Origin: Streptomyces sp. NBC_00690
GTDB taxonomy: Bacteria; Actinomycetota; Actinomycetes; Streptomycetales; Streptomycetaceae
Reading direction: 5' to 3'
DNA length: 64,000 nt
Assembly (NCBI RefSeq): GCF_036226685.1
Contig: NZ_CP109009.1
Location: forward strand, 6,413,501 to 6,477,500
Within the stretch, counting starts at the first letter, position 1. Every line of letters starts with the position of its first letter. A program made the translations under genes and the position numbers. The notes below the pieces were generated by a model. It ran no database searches. It worked only from the letters and a program-made list of their open reading frames with translations, and was not told where the DNA came from. Of the stretch, positions 24,211 to 33,517 are shown one piece after another.

Positions 24211-26190
24211 ATGCTTCAGGCCATCGGACTCACCAGCAGGCCCGGGCGATCGGGCCCACCCGCCGTTCGGGACCTCAGCTTCGAGGCCGGGCCGGGGCAG
24301 GTCACGGCCCTGTTCGGGCCCGCCGGGGCGGGCAAGTCCACGGCGCTTCGCCTCATGTTGGAGCTTGAGCCTGGTCGTGGCATCACCTACTTCCGCGGGA
24401 ACCCCCTCCATCGAATCGCCCATCCGGCCCGGGAGGTGGGGGCGCTCCTGGGCGACGTACCCGGGCATCCGGCCCGCACGGCGCGTGGACAACTCCGGAT
24501 GCTCTGTGCCGCGGCGGGGGTTGCGTTGGCCCGTGCTGATGAGTTGCTCCGGGACATCGGCCTCACAGCTCTGGGCGACCAACGCCTCGACGCCCTGCCG
24601 CTGGCCGCTGACCGCAGACTCGGCATCGCCGCTGCTCTGCTCGGCGCTCCCCAGACCCTGCTGTTGGACGAGCCGGGGAGGGGGCTCACCGCACGGGAAC
24701 AGGCTTGGCAGTACGGATTGATGCGTGCTCACGCAGACCGAGGTGGAACGGTCCTGTGGACGACCCATGACCCGAAGGAGGCGGCCCGGATCGGGGACCG
24801 TGTGGTCACTGTGGACGAGGGAAGATTGATCGCGGACCAGGAGGTCGTTGACTTCGCGCGAACCAGGCTGCGCCCGCGCGTCGTCGTGTGCACTCCCTAT
24901 GCCGCACGCCTGGCCTCACTTCTGCACCGCGAGGCGCGGGTTGCCAGGCGATCCGTCGAAGTGGTCGTTGACGCGGGCAGCGAACTCTCCGTCTACGGCA
25001 GCAACTGCGCCGAGGTGGGGGAGATCGCGTACCGCCATCGTGTCCTCGTACACCGCCTCACAGAGGAGACGGGCGGCTCGATCGTCCCCGGTCACGCGGG
25101 CGGCGGCACGCGGGAGCGGAGCCAACGCCAAGACCGGATTGCCATCGCTCCACTTCCGCCGCAGCTCCAGCAGGCCCCCGACCGCATGCATCCTTCCCAC
25201 TCGGCCAGGGGAAACGGCGAGCATCCAGAAGGTGAGGCCAAGGAGGGTGAGGCCAAGAGCAAGAGCCGGGTGCCCGCTGTTGCGCTGGCCGCGGCTCCCG
25301 GGCAAGGTGTCGAGCGATCCGGACACTCGTCGCCGCCCTCGGCCGGGCCGAGCCCCGGGTCCGTCTCTGCGGTTGAGCTGATTCCGAGCCAGCCGCCGAG
25401 TCAGCCGCCGCGTCGCCCCCTCCGCAGCCCGTTGCGTCCAGTCCGCTATGAACTGTTGCGATTGCTCGGCGTTCGAACCGCTGCGTTGGTCTTCGGCGCC
25501 GCCCTCCTGGTCTCCCCGGTCCTGTGTCTGTTGCTCGCCCGCTCTCGTGAAGTCCCGGTGCCGGTCGCCATCGCTGCCTGGCCAGATTTTCTCCCCCTGC
25601 CTCCAGCGGCTCTCTGCGCCGGTCTGATCGGAGCGCTCTCCTTCGGTGAGGAGTTTCGCTATCCGGTACTGGCCGCTCGCGGCACGGTGCCCCGCAGGGT
25701 TGCCCTGCTGCTCGCCAAGATGCTGGTCACGGGAGCCGTCGCGGTGCTGATCGCGCTGCTGGTCGCGGGCATCGACACACAGGTGCTCGCCGTCGTCTAC
25801 GGCCGGGAGGCGATCGTCGTCCAAGGGAACCTGCCGGCGCTACTGATGCATTGGTGCGCCCTGGCCATTGGGTGTGCCTGGGCCGGACTGCTGGCTGCCG
25901 GTGTCTTCCGTGTCACCGCGGCGGGTGTGGCCGCAGTGATGTTCGTACCGGTCGTCATCGCACCTCTTGTGCGGCAGGCGTCCGTCGTCCCGTCAGCGCG
26001 TTCGACGGCCGGGCTCCCTGACAGGGTGCGTGAGCTGGCCTGGTTCTGGTTGCCGCACCAGACCGACGACCTGCTGCTGGCGGGGGTCCGCATGCTGGCC
26101 CAACCCGTCGGAACAGCCCTGGGGTTGTCGTTGGCTGTCCTGGTCTGCATGTTTGTGTTCGTCGGGCTTCGCCGGAGAACGCATTGCTGA
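24211..26190 (+). CDS. ABC transporter, ATPase fused to permease
   Basis: A 659-residue single-chain ABC exporter half. Residues ~1-230 are the ATPase, with Walker A GPAGAGKST, Walker B TLLLDEPGRGL and the H-loop WTTHDP. The signature motif is degenerate: DALPLAADRR stands where LSGGQ-R is expected. Residues ~310-425 form a low-complexity Pro/Ser/Lys linker with a short EGEAK repeat, and ~430-655 hold about six membrane segments resembling ABC-2 permeases. ATG 24211 follows GGGAGGGAAG. The gene is directly upstream of whiH; a developmental link is only positional. Substrate unknown. Confidence 0.85.
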   Translation: MLQAIGLTSRPGRSGPPAVRDLSFEAGPGQVTALFGPAGAGKSTALRLMLELEPGRGITYFRGNPLHRIAHPAREVGALLGDVPGHPARTARGQLRMLCAAAGVALARADELLRDIGLTALGDQRLDALPLAADRRLGIAAALLGAPQTLLLDEPGRGLTAREQAWQYGLMRAHADRGGTVLWTTHDPKEAARIGDRVVTVDEGRLIADQEVVDFARTRLRPRVVVCTPYAARLASLLHREARVARRSVEVVVDAGSELSVYGSNCAEVGEIAYRHRVLVHRLTEETGGSIVPGHAGGGTRERSQRQDRIAIAPLPPQLQQAPDRMHPSHSARGNGEHPEGEAKEGEAKSKSRVPAVALAAAPGQGVERSGHSSPPSAGPSPGSVSAVELIPSQPPSQPPRRPLRSPLRPVRYELLRLLGVRTAALVFGAALLVSPVLCLLLARSREVPVPVAIAAWPDFLPLPPAALCAGLIGALSFGEEFRYPVLAARGTVPRRVALLLAKMLVTGAVAVLIALLVAGIDTQVLAVVYGREAIVVQGNLPALLMHWCALAIGCAWAGLLAAGVFRVTAAGVAAVMFVPVVIAPLVRQASVVPSARSTAGLPDRVRELAWFWLPHQTDDLLLAGVRMLAQPVGTALGLSLAVLVCMFVFVGLRRRTHC

Positions 26191-26230
26191 TCGCCCGCGA
26201 TCGAGGTGGGGCAATCTGCCGGTAACTCCC

Positions 26231-26257
26231 TTGAGTACGCCCGTTTATCTCCGATAA
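26231..26257 (+). promoter_or_regulatory. Putative WhiG-type promoter of whiH
   Basis: TCCGATAA at 26250-26257 fits the -10 element of WhiG/FliA-type sigma factors (GCCGATAA), about 93 bp upstream of the whiH start. The -35 region (TTGAG, 26231-26235) is a poor match to TAAA at a 15-16 bp distance. whiH is known to depend on sigma WhiG, which supports the call. Confidence 0.5.
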
Positions 26258-26349
26258 GTCGTCAATTATGGGGGAAGCACCGATCACCCTTTCGTGTGCT
26301 TTTCACCAAAGACCTCAAGGGCTGCTGAAGTGGGGCCGACAAAGGATGC

Positions 26350-27237
26350 GTGAGTACCCTTGCGCACACCATGATGACCGCCGCCCGCCCCGCTGACACC
26401 GGCCTCGCAGGTTCGGGCGAACTCGACCGATACCCCTACGGGGAGCAGCCTGCCGCTGAACGTGTGGCTCCGCCCTCCTGGGACGGGCCAGACACAGAGT
26501 TGGGACGCGTTGGCCGCCGCGCTGCCGGTAACCGGGGACGCGGCCTGCACGGCCAACTCGTTCAGCAACTTGGCCAGATGATCGTCTCCGGGGACCTGGG
26601 CGCCGATCGTCCGTTGGTTCCCGAGGAGATCGGACAGCGTTTCGAAGTCTCCCGCACCGTCGTGCGGGAGTCGCTCCGCGTCCTTGAGGCCAAGGGCCTG
26701 GTCAGCGCTCGCCCCAATGTCGGTACCAGGGTCCGTCCCGTTGCCGACTGGAACCTCCTCGACGCCGACATCATCGAATGGCGCGCCTTCGGCCCCCAGC
26801 GCGAGGACCAGCGTCGCGAGCTCTGCGAACTGCGCTGGACCATCGAGCCCCTCGCCGCCCGTCTCGCGGCCGGTCATGGCCGTGAGGACGTTCAGCAGCG
26901 CCTGGGTGACATGGTCGAGATCATGGGCCATGCCCTTGCGCAGGGTGATGGGATCACCTTCTCCCGCGCCGATGCCGAGTTCCATTCCCTGCTCATCCAG
27001 CTCGCCGGCAACCGCATGCTGGAGCACCTCTCCGGCATCGTCTCGTCCGCCTTGCACGTCTCGGGTGGCCCGGTCACCGGCTGTGACCGACCCAATGAGG
27101 CGTCCCTGGGTCACCACGCCCGCATCGCCGACGCCCTCGCCGCCGGCGACTCCCAGGCCGCCGAATCCGCGATGCGCCAGCTGCTGACGGTCCACCCGGA
27201 AGGGGAGCGCGTCGTGCCCGCACCCCGCGAGCACTGA
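26350..27237 (+). CDS. whiH: Sporulation regulator WhiH (GntR/FadR family)
   Basis: A 295-residue GntR-family regulator of sporulation septation in aerial hyphae. It has a divergent N-terminal tail (~1-55), a winged helix (~60-130, with RFEVSRTVVRESLRVLEAKGLVSARPNVGTRV as GntR signature region) and an all-helical FCD ligand-binding domain (~150-280). The FCD metal-site residues D/H/H are suggested by DAEFHSLL and the LGHHARI region; the ligand is unknown. GTG 26350 is preceded by AAAGGA. Placement directly upstream of hrdB is the Streptomyces arrangement, so the assignment is firm. Confidence 0.92.
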   Translation: MSTLAHTMMTAARPADTGLAGSGELDRYPYGEQPAAERVAPPSWDGPDTELGRVGRRAAGNRGRGLHGQLVQQLGQMIVSGDLGADRPLVPEEIGQRFEVSRTVVRESLRVLEAKGLVSARPNVGTRVRPVADWNLLDADIIEWRAFGPQREDQRRELCELRWTIEPLAARLAAGHGREDVQQRLGDMVEIMGHALAQGDGITFSRADAEFHSLLIQLAGNRMLEHLSGIVSSALHVSGGPVTGCDRPNEASLGHHARIADALAAGDSQAAESAMRQLLTVHPEGERVVPAPREH

Positions 27238-27660
27238 ACCCGGCCGCGAGGTCGCGTGCGGAGGCGTACATCGGCCGGTTCGGGGCAGGTGTACAGCTGC
27301 TGGCCCCGCAGCGGCATGCGGTGGGCCGGGCGTGCGGAGTCGTACCTGCGGAGTGCCACCGGATTCCACGGGGGTCCGGCGGCGCAAATGTACGCTCTGC
27401 ACCCTCTATGAGTAATTTGCCGCAAATGGGGTGTGACTCGGGCCACGCGAATTGGGCGTAACACTCCTCGGAACAGGGCGATGACCTAAGAGGTGATAGC
27501 CGAGGAAGGAATACAGCCGTCGTTCATGACGCTGTGTAGTTCCGCGCAGTTCTGAGGTTCAGCCGCCCGCGCCACCGGCCATCCGCAGCCTGTGGTCGTC
27601 GGCTCAAGCCCGATCATGGGCGGGGCCGGAAGCCGTTTCCATCGTTCCGAGAGGTTGTTC
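27238..27660 (+). promoter_or_regulatory. hrdB upstream region with candidate ECF-type promoter
   Basis: A ~420-bp gap ahead of hrdB. GTAAC (27458-27462) and CGATGA (27479-27484), 16 bp apart, resemble an ECF-sigma promoter (AAC-type -35). In S. griseus hrdB is transcribed by the ECF sigma factor ShbA, so such an element is expected here; the exact ShbA consensus is from memory. The leader from there to the start is about 175 nt, long enough for regulation. Confidence 0.45.
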
Positions 27661-29211
27661 GTGTCGGCCAGCACATCCCGTACGCTCCCGCCGGAGATCG
27701 CCGAGTCCGAGTCTGTGATGGCGCTCATCGAGCGGGGAAAGGCTGATGGGCAGATCGCCGGCGATGACGTGCGTCGCGCCTTCGAGGCCGACCAGATTCC
27801 GCAAACCCAGTGGAAGAATGTTCTGCGCAGCCTCAACCAGATCCTTGAGGAAGAGGGTGTGACGCTGATGGTGAATGCCGCAGAGTCGCCCAGGCGCGCC
27901 CGTAAGAGCGTCGCTGCGAAGAGCCCGGCAAAGCGCACCGCCACCAAGACCGTCGCGGCCAAGACGACCACGGCGAAGACCGTCGCGGCCACGTCGGCGA
28001 CCGAATCCGTCGACGCCCAGGCCGGCGACGAGGTCTCGGGTGCCGCGCCTGCCAAGAAGGCCGCCGCCAAGAAGGCGACGGCCAAGAAGGCGACGGTGAA
28101 GAAGACCGCCGCCAAGAAGACGACGGCCAAGAAGACCGCCGCCAAGAAGGACTCCGACGAGCCCGGCGACGGCGAAGAGCTGCTCGACGAGGTGCAGCCG
28201 GGCAAGGGCGACGACGAAGAGGCCGAAGGCGAGAGCAAGGGCTTCGTCCTGTCCGACGAGGACGAAGACGACGCTCCTGCGCAGCAGGTCGCCGTCGCCG
28301 GAGCCACCGCCGACCCGGTCAAGGACTACCTCAAGCAGATCGGCAAGGTTCCCCTCCTCAACGCCGAGCAGGAGGTCGAGCTCGCCAAGCGCATCGAGGC
28401 GGGACTGTTCGCCGAGGACAAGCTGGCGAACTCCGACAAGCTGGCGCCCAAGCTCAAGCGCGAGCTGGAGATCATCGCCGAGGACGGTCGCCGCGCCAAG
28501 AACCACCTGCTGGAGGCCAACCTCCGACTGGTCGTCTCGCTGGCCAAGCGCTACACCGGCCGCGGCATGCTCTTCCTGGACCTGATCCAGGAGGGCAACC
28601 TCGGTCTGATCCGTGCGGTCGAGAAGTTCGACTACACCAAGGGCTACAAGTTCTCCACGTACGCGACATGGTGGATCCGTCAGGCCATCACCCGCGCGAT
28701 GGCCGACCAGGCCCGCACCATCCGTATCCCGGTGCACATGGTCGAGGTCATCAACAAGCTTGCGCGCGTCCAGCGCCAGATGCTCCAGGACCTGGGCCGT
28801 GAGCCCACCCCGGAGGAGTTGGCCAAGGAGCTCGACATGACCCCGGAAAAGGTCATCGAGGTCCAGAAGTACGGTCGTGAGCCGATCTCCCTGCACACCC
28901 CACTGGGCGAGGACGGCGACAGCGAGTTCGGTGACCTCATCGAGGACTCCGAGGCCGTGGTGCCCGCCGACGCGGTGAGTTTCACGCTTCTCCAGGAGCA
29001 GCTCCACTCGGTTCTCGACACGCTTTCCGAGCGGGAGGCCGGTGTCGTTTCCATGCGGTTCGGTCTCACGGACGGCCAGCCGAAGACCCTCGACGAGATC
29101 GGCAAGGTCTACGGCGTGACGCGTGAGCGCATCCGCCAGATCGAGTCGAAGACCATGTCGAAGCTGCGCCATCCGTCGCGTTCGCAGGTCCTGCGCGACT
29201 ACCTCGACTAA
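27661..29211 (+). CDS. hrdB: Principal sigma factor HrdB
   Basis: The primary (group 1) sigma-70 factor that directs RNA polymerase to housekeeping promoters. The 516-residue protein has region 1.1 (~1-75), a very basic histone-H1-like stretch of Ala-Lys-Lys repeats (~130-163), an acidic segment (~165-205), then region 1.2 from [16 protein letters not shown], region 2 ([28 protein letters not shown]), region 3 and region 4 with the [12 protein letters not shown] helix-turn-helix. GTG 27661 gives the known [16 protein letters not shown] start; the frame opens 69 bp further upstream but without support. Confidence 0.98.
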   Translation: MSASTSRTLPPEIAESESVMALIERGKADGQIAGDDVRRAFEADQIPQTQWKNVLRSLNQILEEEGVTLMVNAAESPRRARKSVAAKSPAKRTATKTVAAKTTTAKTVAATSATESVDAQAGDEVSGAAPAKKAAAKKATAKKATVKKTAAKKTTAKKTAAKKDSDEPGDGEELLDEVQPGKGDDEEAEGESKGFVLSDEDEDDAPAQQVAVAGATADPVKDYLKQIGKVPLLNAEQEVELAKRIEAGLFAEDKLANSDKLAPKLKRELEIIAEDGRRAKNHLLEANLRLVVSLAKRYTGRGMLFLDLIQEGNLGLIRAVEKFDYTKGYKFSTYATWWIRQAITRAMADQARTIRIPVHMVEVINKLARVQRQMLQDLGREPTPEELAKELDMTPEKVIEVQKYGREPISLHTPLGEDGDSEFGDLIEDSEAVVPADAVSFTLLQEQLHSVLDTLSEREAGVVSMRFGLTDGQPKTLDEIGKVYGVTRERIRQIESKTMSKLRHPSRSQVLRDYLD

Positions 29212-29242
29212 GGGCTCGCACGCCCTGAGCAACCGCGTTCCC

Positions 29243-29279
29243 CGAAGGGTCCGGCTTCCTGGTGAAGTCGGACCCTTCG
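29243..29279 (+). terminator. hrdB terminator
   Basis: CGAAGGGTCCG pairs perfectly with CGGACCCTTCG (11 bp), and the stem continues with CTTC/GAAG after one mismatch around a CTGGT loop, 31 bp past the stop. A TCGTGTCG tail follows. Confidence 0.75.
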
Positions 29280-29424
29280 TCGTGTCGCGTCGTGCCGTGT
29301 CGATGGATGCGATCAACGGAAGTGGTGGCTCCGGAGCGGCGTGGGGCCGGGCGCCGCAGGTGCGTACACCAGCGTGTTGAATGACTCTGGGTGGACTCCC
29401 ATTCACGCAAAGTCAGGAGACCCG

Positions 29425-30237
29425 ATGTGTCGTTCTCTCGTACGAGCCCTGACCGGGGCGCTGGCTCTGATCGCCGCGGTGGCAGTGGCCCCGTTGGCGG
29501 CGCCCGTACCGGCCCTCGCCGACAGCGTGGTGGTGGGAGGGTTTCCCGTGCGGGCGGCCGATAGTCCCTGGGTGGTGGCGCTGGCCAGTCGTGACCGGTT
29601 CGGGGGAACGCGCTCGGGGCAGTTCTGCGGCGGAGTGGTGGTCGCTCCGACCAAGGTGATGACCGCGGCCCACTGTCTGAGTCGGACGGTGCTCGGAGAG
29701 GAAGAGATCCCCGACCTCCGGGTGATCGTCGGGCGTACGGAGCTGACCGGTGAGGCCGGTCAGGAGATTCCCGTAACGGAGCGTTGGGTCTCACCTGACT
29801 ACGATCCGTTCACCAGTAGCTCCGATCTTGCCGTGGTGACCCTTGCGGAAGCTTTGCCGTCGACCCATGTGATCGAGGTTGCTGGTGACGGAGACCCTGC
29901 CTATCGGCCGGGGGTGGCCGCGGCCGTCTACGGCTGGGGGGACACCGAGGGCAATGGCAACTACGCCACGTCCCTACGCGCCGCCCAGGTGACCGTGCTT
30001 TCTGATGAGACCTGTGAGCGGGCTTATCCGGGGGGTCTGAGCGGGCGCTACGCCGCCGAGACGATGGTCTGCGCCGGAGCCCCTGCAGGCGGCCGTGACG
30101 CCTGTCAGGGGGACAGCGGTGGGCCACTGGTGGCAGAGGGGCGGCTGATCGGCCTGGTGTCCTGGGGGAGCGGGTGCGGCCGGGCGGACAGCCCCGGGGT
30201 GTACGCGCGGGTCTCAGCACTGCCGGTGCCCCAGTAG
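29425..30237 (+). CDS. Secreted trypsin-like serine protease
   Basis: A 270-residue S1 family protease exported by a Sec signal peptide (residues 1-32, cleavage after PALA). The triad is complete: His83 in TAAHC, Asp134 in SSSDLAVV, Ser231 in GDSGGP. Asp225, six residues before the nucleophile, predicts trypsin-like Arg/Lys specificity. Mature N-terminus VVVGGFPV resembles the I/V-V-G-G neo-terminus of activated trypsins, so the short segment after the signal peptide may act as propeptide. ATG 29425 has AGGAGA upstream. It is downstream of hrdB but separated by a terminator. Confidence 0.93.
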   Translation: MCRSLVRALTGALALIAAVAVAPLAAPVPALADSVVVGGFPVRAADSPWVVALASRDRFGGTRSGQFCGGVVVAPTKVMTAAHCLSRTVLGEEEIPDLRVIVGRTELTGEAGQEIPVTERWVSPDYDPFTSSSDLAVVTLAEALPSTHVIEVAGDGDPAYRPGVAAAVYGWGDTEGNGNYATSLRAAQVTVLSDETCERAYPGGLSGRYAAETMVCAGAPAGGRDACQGDSGGPLVAEGRLIGLVSWGSGCGRADSPGVYARVSALPVPQ

Positions 30238-30403
30238 GGGCAGGGCGACCCGCGCGGATGGTCTCTGGCAGGGGGCCGCGGGGCCCTTGCGCGCCGAGCG
30301 TCCGCGCAAGATCCACTCCGCGGCCTCTACGGCTCTTGGCTTTCAGCCGGAGGCGGGCCGACGGTCGTGGCGACCGTACCGGGTTCTTGTGACGGTACGA
30401 GAG

Positions 30404-30442
30404 CGGGCGGTTGCTCCTGATGGGATCAGGAGCAACCGCCCG
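30404..30442. terminator. Bidirectional terminator (protease / DUF7455 gene)
   Basis: A perfect 18-bp stem (30404-30421 with 30425-30442) around a GGG loop, between two convergent genes. It is one of the longest perfect stems in the window. Confidence 0.85.
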
Positions 30443-30486
30443 TCAGCCGATCTCAGATCGACCTAGCTCGTCGTGGATGTGAGGTG

Positions 30487-30717
30487 TCAGTGATCCTCTT
30501 CGCCGGCACCGGCGGGAACGGCCGTCAGCCGGTCGCTCTCATCCTGTATTTCCGCGGCGATCTTCTTGAGTTCCGGCTCAAACTTGCGTCCGTGGTGGGC
30601 GCAGAAGAGCAGTTCACCGCCGCTGGTCAGGACGACACGCAGATATGCCTGGGCGCCGCACCTGTCGCAGCGGTCAGCGGCCGTCAGCGGGCTCGCGGGG
30701 GTCAGAACAGTAGTCAC
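30487..30717 (-). CDS. Small zinc-binding DUF7455-type protein
   Basis: A 76-residue protein with a likely treble-clef/zinc-ribbon arrangement: DRCDRCGAQAYL provides CxxC near residues 17-20 and LLFCAHHGRKFEP provides a Cys-x-His-His near 39. The C-terminus is acidic and helical. The family is widespread in actinobacteria and of unknown function. A GTG start at 30717 follows AGAGG. It lies between the protease and parE and has its own promoter region shared with a ~455-bp gap. Confidence 0.8.
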   Translation of the reverse strand: MTTVLTPASPLTAADRCDRCGAQAYLRVVLTSGGELLFCAHHGRKFEPELKKIAAEIQDESDRLTAVPAGAGEEDH

Positions 30718-31173
30718 GTCGCCTCTTCTCTAGCTCGACGAGCTGTCGTACCAGGGTCAACATCCAACCAGCCCGAAAACGTTCCCGCTCGGGGCTTTTC
30801 CTCGAAACTTCTTCTCAAGGCGGCTGTCTGCTGCCGGGTGGCGGCGAATGAGCCGTATTGCTGTGCGCTACGGGTTTCGCGTTGCTTGTGGGTTGCTTGG
30901 TCTTGCTCGTACCGGGGACTGCCCTCCCGGCTGGGTTGCCGGTTGTTCATGAGGACGTGCCCGGAGCCTAAATGGTTCATGCCTCGAAGGGAACGTGATG
31001 TTCGCGTCACCCCTTCGAGGGATCGAACAAGTATGCGAGGTTGGACTAGCATCGAAAATCTCATGGGTGGCGTTACACCGGCTCTACCAGGCATCGGTAC
31101 GCTCTGAGCCGGCAACCGACGCCGGGCCTTACCCCACGAGGCCACATTTGAAATTCAGCGAGGAGCGAACCGC
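30718..31173. other. Intergenic region before parE
   Basis: About 455 bp between divergent genes. A locally lower GC content (TTGTGGGTTGCTTGGTCTTG area, ~30886) suggests promoters for both directions, but I see no clean consensus element and no coding signal. Confidence 0.4.
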
Positions 31174-33291
31174 GTGACCGCCGAAACGTCCGTGCCGTCC
31201 ACAGCATTGCTGACCGCGGAGCGTGACGGCTCCAACTACACAGCGCGGCACCTGCTCGTACTCGAAGGCTTGGAAGCGGTCCGTAAGCGTCCCGGCATGT
31301 ACATCGGGTCCACCGACAGCCGCGGCCTGATGCACTGCATCTGGGAGATCATCGACAACTCGGTCGACGAGGCCCTCGGGGGCTACTGCGACCACATCGA
31401 GGTCATCCTCCACGAGGACGGCTCGGTCGAGGTCCAGGACAACGGGCGAGGCATCCCGGTCGACGTCGAGCCCAAGACGGGTCTCTCGGGTGTCGAGGTC
31501 GTCCTGACCAAGCTGCACGCCGGAGGAAAGTTCGGTGGTGGCTCCTATGCCGCTTCCGGCGGTCTCCACGGCGTCGGAGCCTCCGTGGTGAACGCGCTGT
31601 CGGCCCGTCTCGACGTCGAGGTCGACCGCAACGGCACCATCAACTCGATCAGCTTCCGACGTGGTGTGCCCGGCATCTTCACCGAGCAGGGCCCCGACTC
31701 CCCCTTCGACCCGGGCAACGGGCTGCGGAAGGCCAAGCGGATCCCCAAGGCGCGCACCGGCACCCGCGTCCGGTACTGGGCGGACCGCCAGATCTTCCTC
31801 AAGGACGCCAAGCTCTCGCTGGAGACGCTGCACCAGCGCGCCCGGCAGACGGCGTTCCTGGTGCCGGGGCTGACGATCGTGGTGCGGGATGAGCGCGATC
31901 TCGCCGGCGAGGGCAAGAGCCAGGAGATCTTCCGCTTCGATGGCGGTATCAGCGAGTTCTGCGAGTACCTTGCGCAGGACAAGGCCGTCTGCGATGTGTT
32001 GCGGCTCACCGGGCAGGGGATCTTCAAGGAGACCGTTCCCGTACTCGATGACCGGGGGCACATGACACCCACCGAGGTCACACGGGAACTCGCTGTTGAT
32101 ATCGCTCTGCGATGGGGCACCGGCTACGACACCAACGTCAAGTCCTTTGTGAACATCATCGCCACCCCCAAGGGCGGCACCCATGTCTCGGGTTTCGAGC
32201 GCTCCATCACCAAGACGGTGAACGAGGCGCTGCGATCGGCCAAGATGCTGCGCGTCGCTGAGGACGACATCGTCAAGGACGACGCTCTGGAGGGCCTGAC
32301 CGCCGTGGTCACCGTCCGTTTGGCCGAACCCCAGTTCGAGGGGCAGACCAAGGAGGTCCTGGGCACGTCCGCCGCGAACCGGATCGTCGCCACGGTCGTG
32401 GCGAAGGAGCTCAAGGCGTTCCTGACCTCCACCAAGCGCGACGCCAAGGCGCAGGCCCGTGCAGTGCTGGAGAAGGCCGTCGCCGCGGCGCGTACCAGGA
32501 TCGCCGCACGTCAGCACAAGGAAGCGCAGCGTCGCAAGACCGCGCTGGAGACGTCCTCGCTACCGGCGAAGCTGGCCGACTGCCGCAGTGACGACGTCGA
32601 GCGCAGTGAGCTGTTCATTGTGGAGGGGGACTCCGCGCTCGGCACCGCCAAGCTCGCCCGCAACAGTGAGTTCCAGGCGCTGCTGCCGATCCGCGGAAAG
32701 ATCCTCAACGTTCAGAAGTCGTCTGTTTCGGACATGCTGAAGAACAACGAGTGCGGTGCGATCATTCAGGTCATAGGGGCCGGATCCGGACGCACGTTCG
32801 ACATCGACGCTGCTCGCTACGGCAAGATCGTCCTTCTTGTCGACGCCGATGTGGACGGCGCGCACATCCGATGTCTCCTGCTGACGCTCTTCCAGCGGTA
32901 CATGCGGCCCATGGTGCAAGCGGGCCGGGTCTTCGCCGCCGTGCCGCCGCTGCACCGGATCGAGCTTGTCCAGCCCAAGAAGGGCCAGGACAAGTACGTC
33001 TACACCTACTCCGACAACGAGCTGCGTCAGACGCTGCTGGAGTACCAGCGCAAGAACATCCGCTACAAGGACTCGATCCAGCGCTACAAGGGCCTCGGCG
33101 AGATGGACGCCGACCAACTCGCGGAGACCACGATGGACCCGCGCCACCGGACGCTGCGCCGGATCAACATCGGTGACCTCGACTCCGCCGAGCAGGTTTT
33201 CGATCTCTTGATGGGGAATGAGGTCGCCCCCCGCAAGGAGTTCATCACCAGTTCCGCGGCGACCCTGGACCGCTCCCGCATCGACGCCTGA
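31174..33291 (+). CDS. parE: DNA topoisomerase IV subunit B (GyrB paralogue)
   Basis: The ATPase subunit of topoisomerase IV, which decatenates chromosomes. The 705-residue protein has the GHKL ATPase at the N-terminus (EIIDNSVDEALGG, DNGRGIPVD, GGLHGVGASVVNALS), a transducer domain, and the TOPRIM domain with EGDSALG and DADVDGAH. GTG 31174 gives MTAETSVPSTALLT, with GAGGAGCG upstream. The partner parC lies 11 kb away on the other strand, as in other Streptomyces. It could be mistaken for gyrB, but gyrB normally sits near oriC and recF. Confidence 0.92.
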   Translation: MTAETSVPSTALLTAERDGSNYTARHLLVLEGLEAVRKRPGMYIGSTDSRGLMHCIWEIIDNSVDEALGGYCDHIEVILHEDGSVEVQDNGRGIPVDVEPKTGLSGVEVVLTKLHAGGKFGGGSYAASGGLHGVGASVVNALSARLDVEVDRNGTINSISFRRGVPGIFTEQGPDSPFDPGNGLRKAKRIPKARTGTRVRYWADRQIFLKDAKLSLETLHQRARQTAFLVPGLTIVVRDERDLAGEGKSQEIFRFDGGISEFCEYLAQDKAVCDVLRLTGQGIFKETVPVLDDRGHMTPTEVTRELAVDIALRWGTGYDTNVKSFVNIIATPKGGTHVSGFERSITKTVNEALRSAKMLRVAEDDIVKDDALEGLTAVVTVRLAEPQFEGQTKEVLGTSAANRIVATVVAKELKAFLTSTKRDAKAQARAVLEKAVAAARTRIAARQHKEAQRRKTALETSSLPAKLADCRSDDVERSELFIVEGDSALGTAKLARNSEFQALLPIRGKILNVQKSSVSDMLKNNECGAIIQVIGAGSGRTFDIDAARYGKIVLLVDADVDGAHIRCLLLTLFQRYMRPMVQAGRVFAAVPPLHRIELVQPKKGQDKYVYTYSDNELRQTLLEYQRKNIRYKDSIQRYKGLGEMDADQLAETTMDPRHRTLRRINIGDLDSAEQVFDLLMGNEVAPRKEFITSSAATLDRSRIDA

Positions 33292-33383
33292 CCCGCGGCC
33301 GGCATCGCGGAACCTTCCCTTCCATGTGGCCGGAAATCGGTGCTCGGGACGTCGTACAGCGTCTTGGAGTCACATGAACACCA

Positions 33384-33416
33384 CCCGTGGGTGGAGCCCA
33401 AGGCTCCACCCACGGG
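33384..33416 (+). terminator. parE terminator
   Basis: A perfect 15-bp stem, CCCGTGGGTGGAGCC with its complement, closes a CAA triloop 92 bp after the parE stop and is followed by CTGTTCTG. Confidence 0.8.
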
Positions 33417-33517
33417 CTGTTCTGCGGGTTGCTCCCGCTCCGTAGCATCGGCGATGACCGAGGGGTCCGGGAGCGAGTGCCCGGCCCCTTCCTAGCCGAC
33501 AGAGGGGGAGGGCACGC

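Noticed and set aside
27604..29406. Reverse-strand open frame of about 600 codons over hrdB, and similar long reverse frames over nrdJ, parC and the Pat-like gene
   Set aside because: High-GC DNA gives long antisense frames. These have Arg/His/Gly/Val-rich compositions with no domains, while the opposite frames encode recognised proteins.
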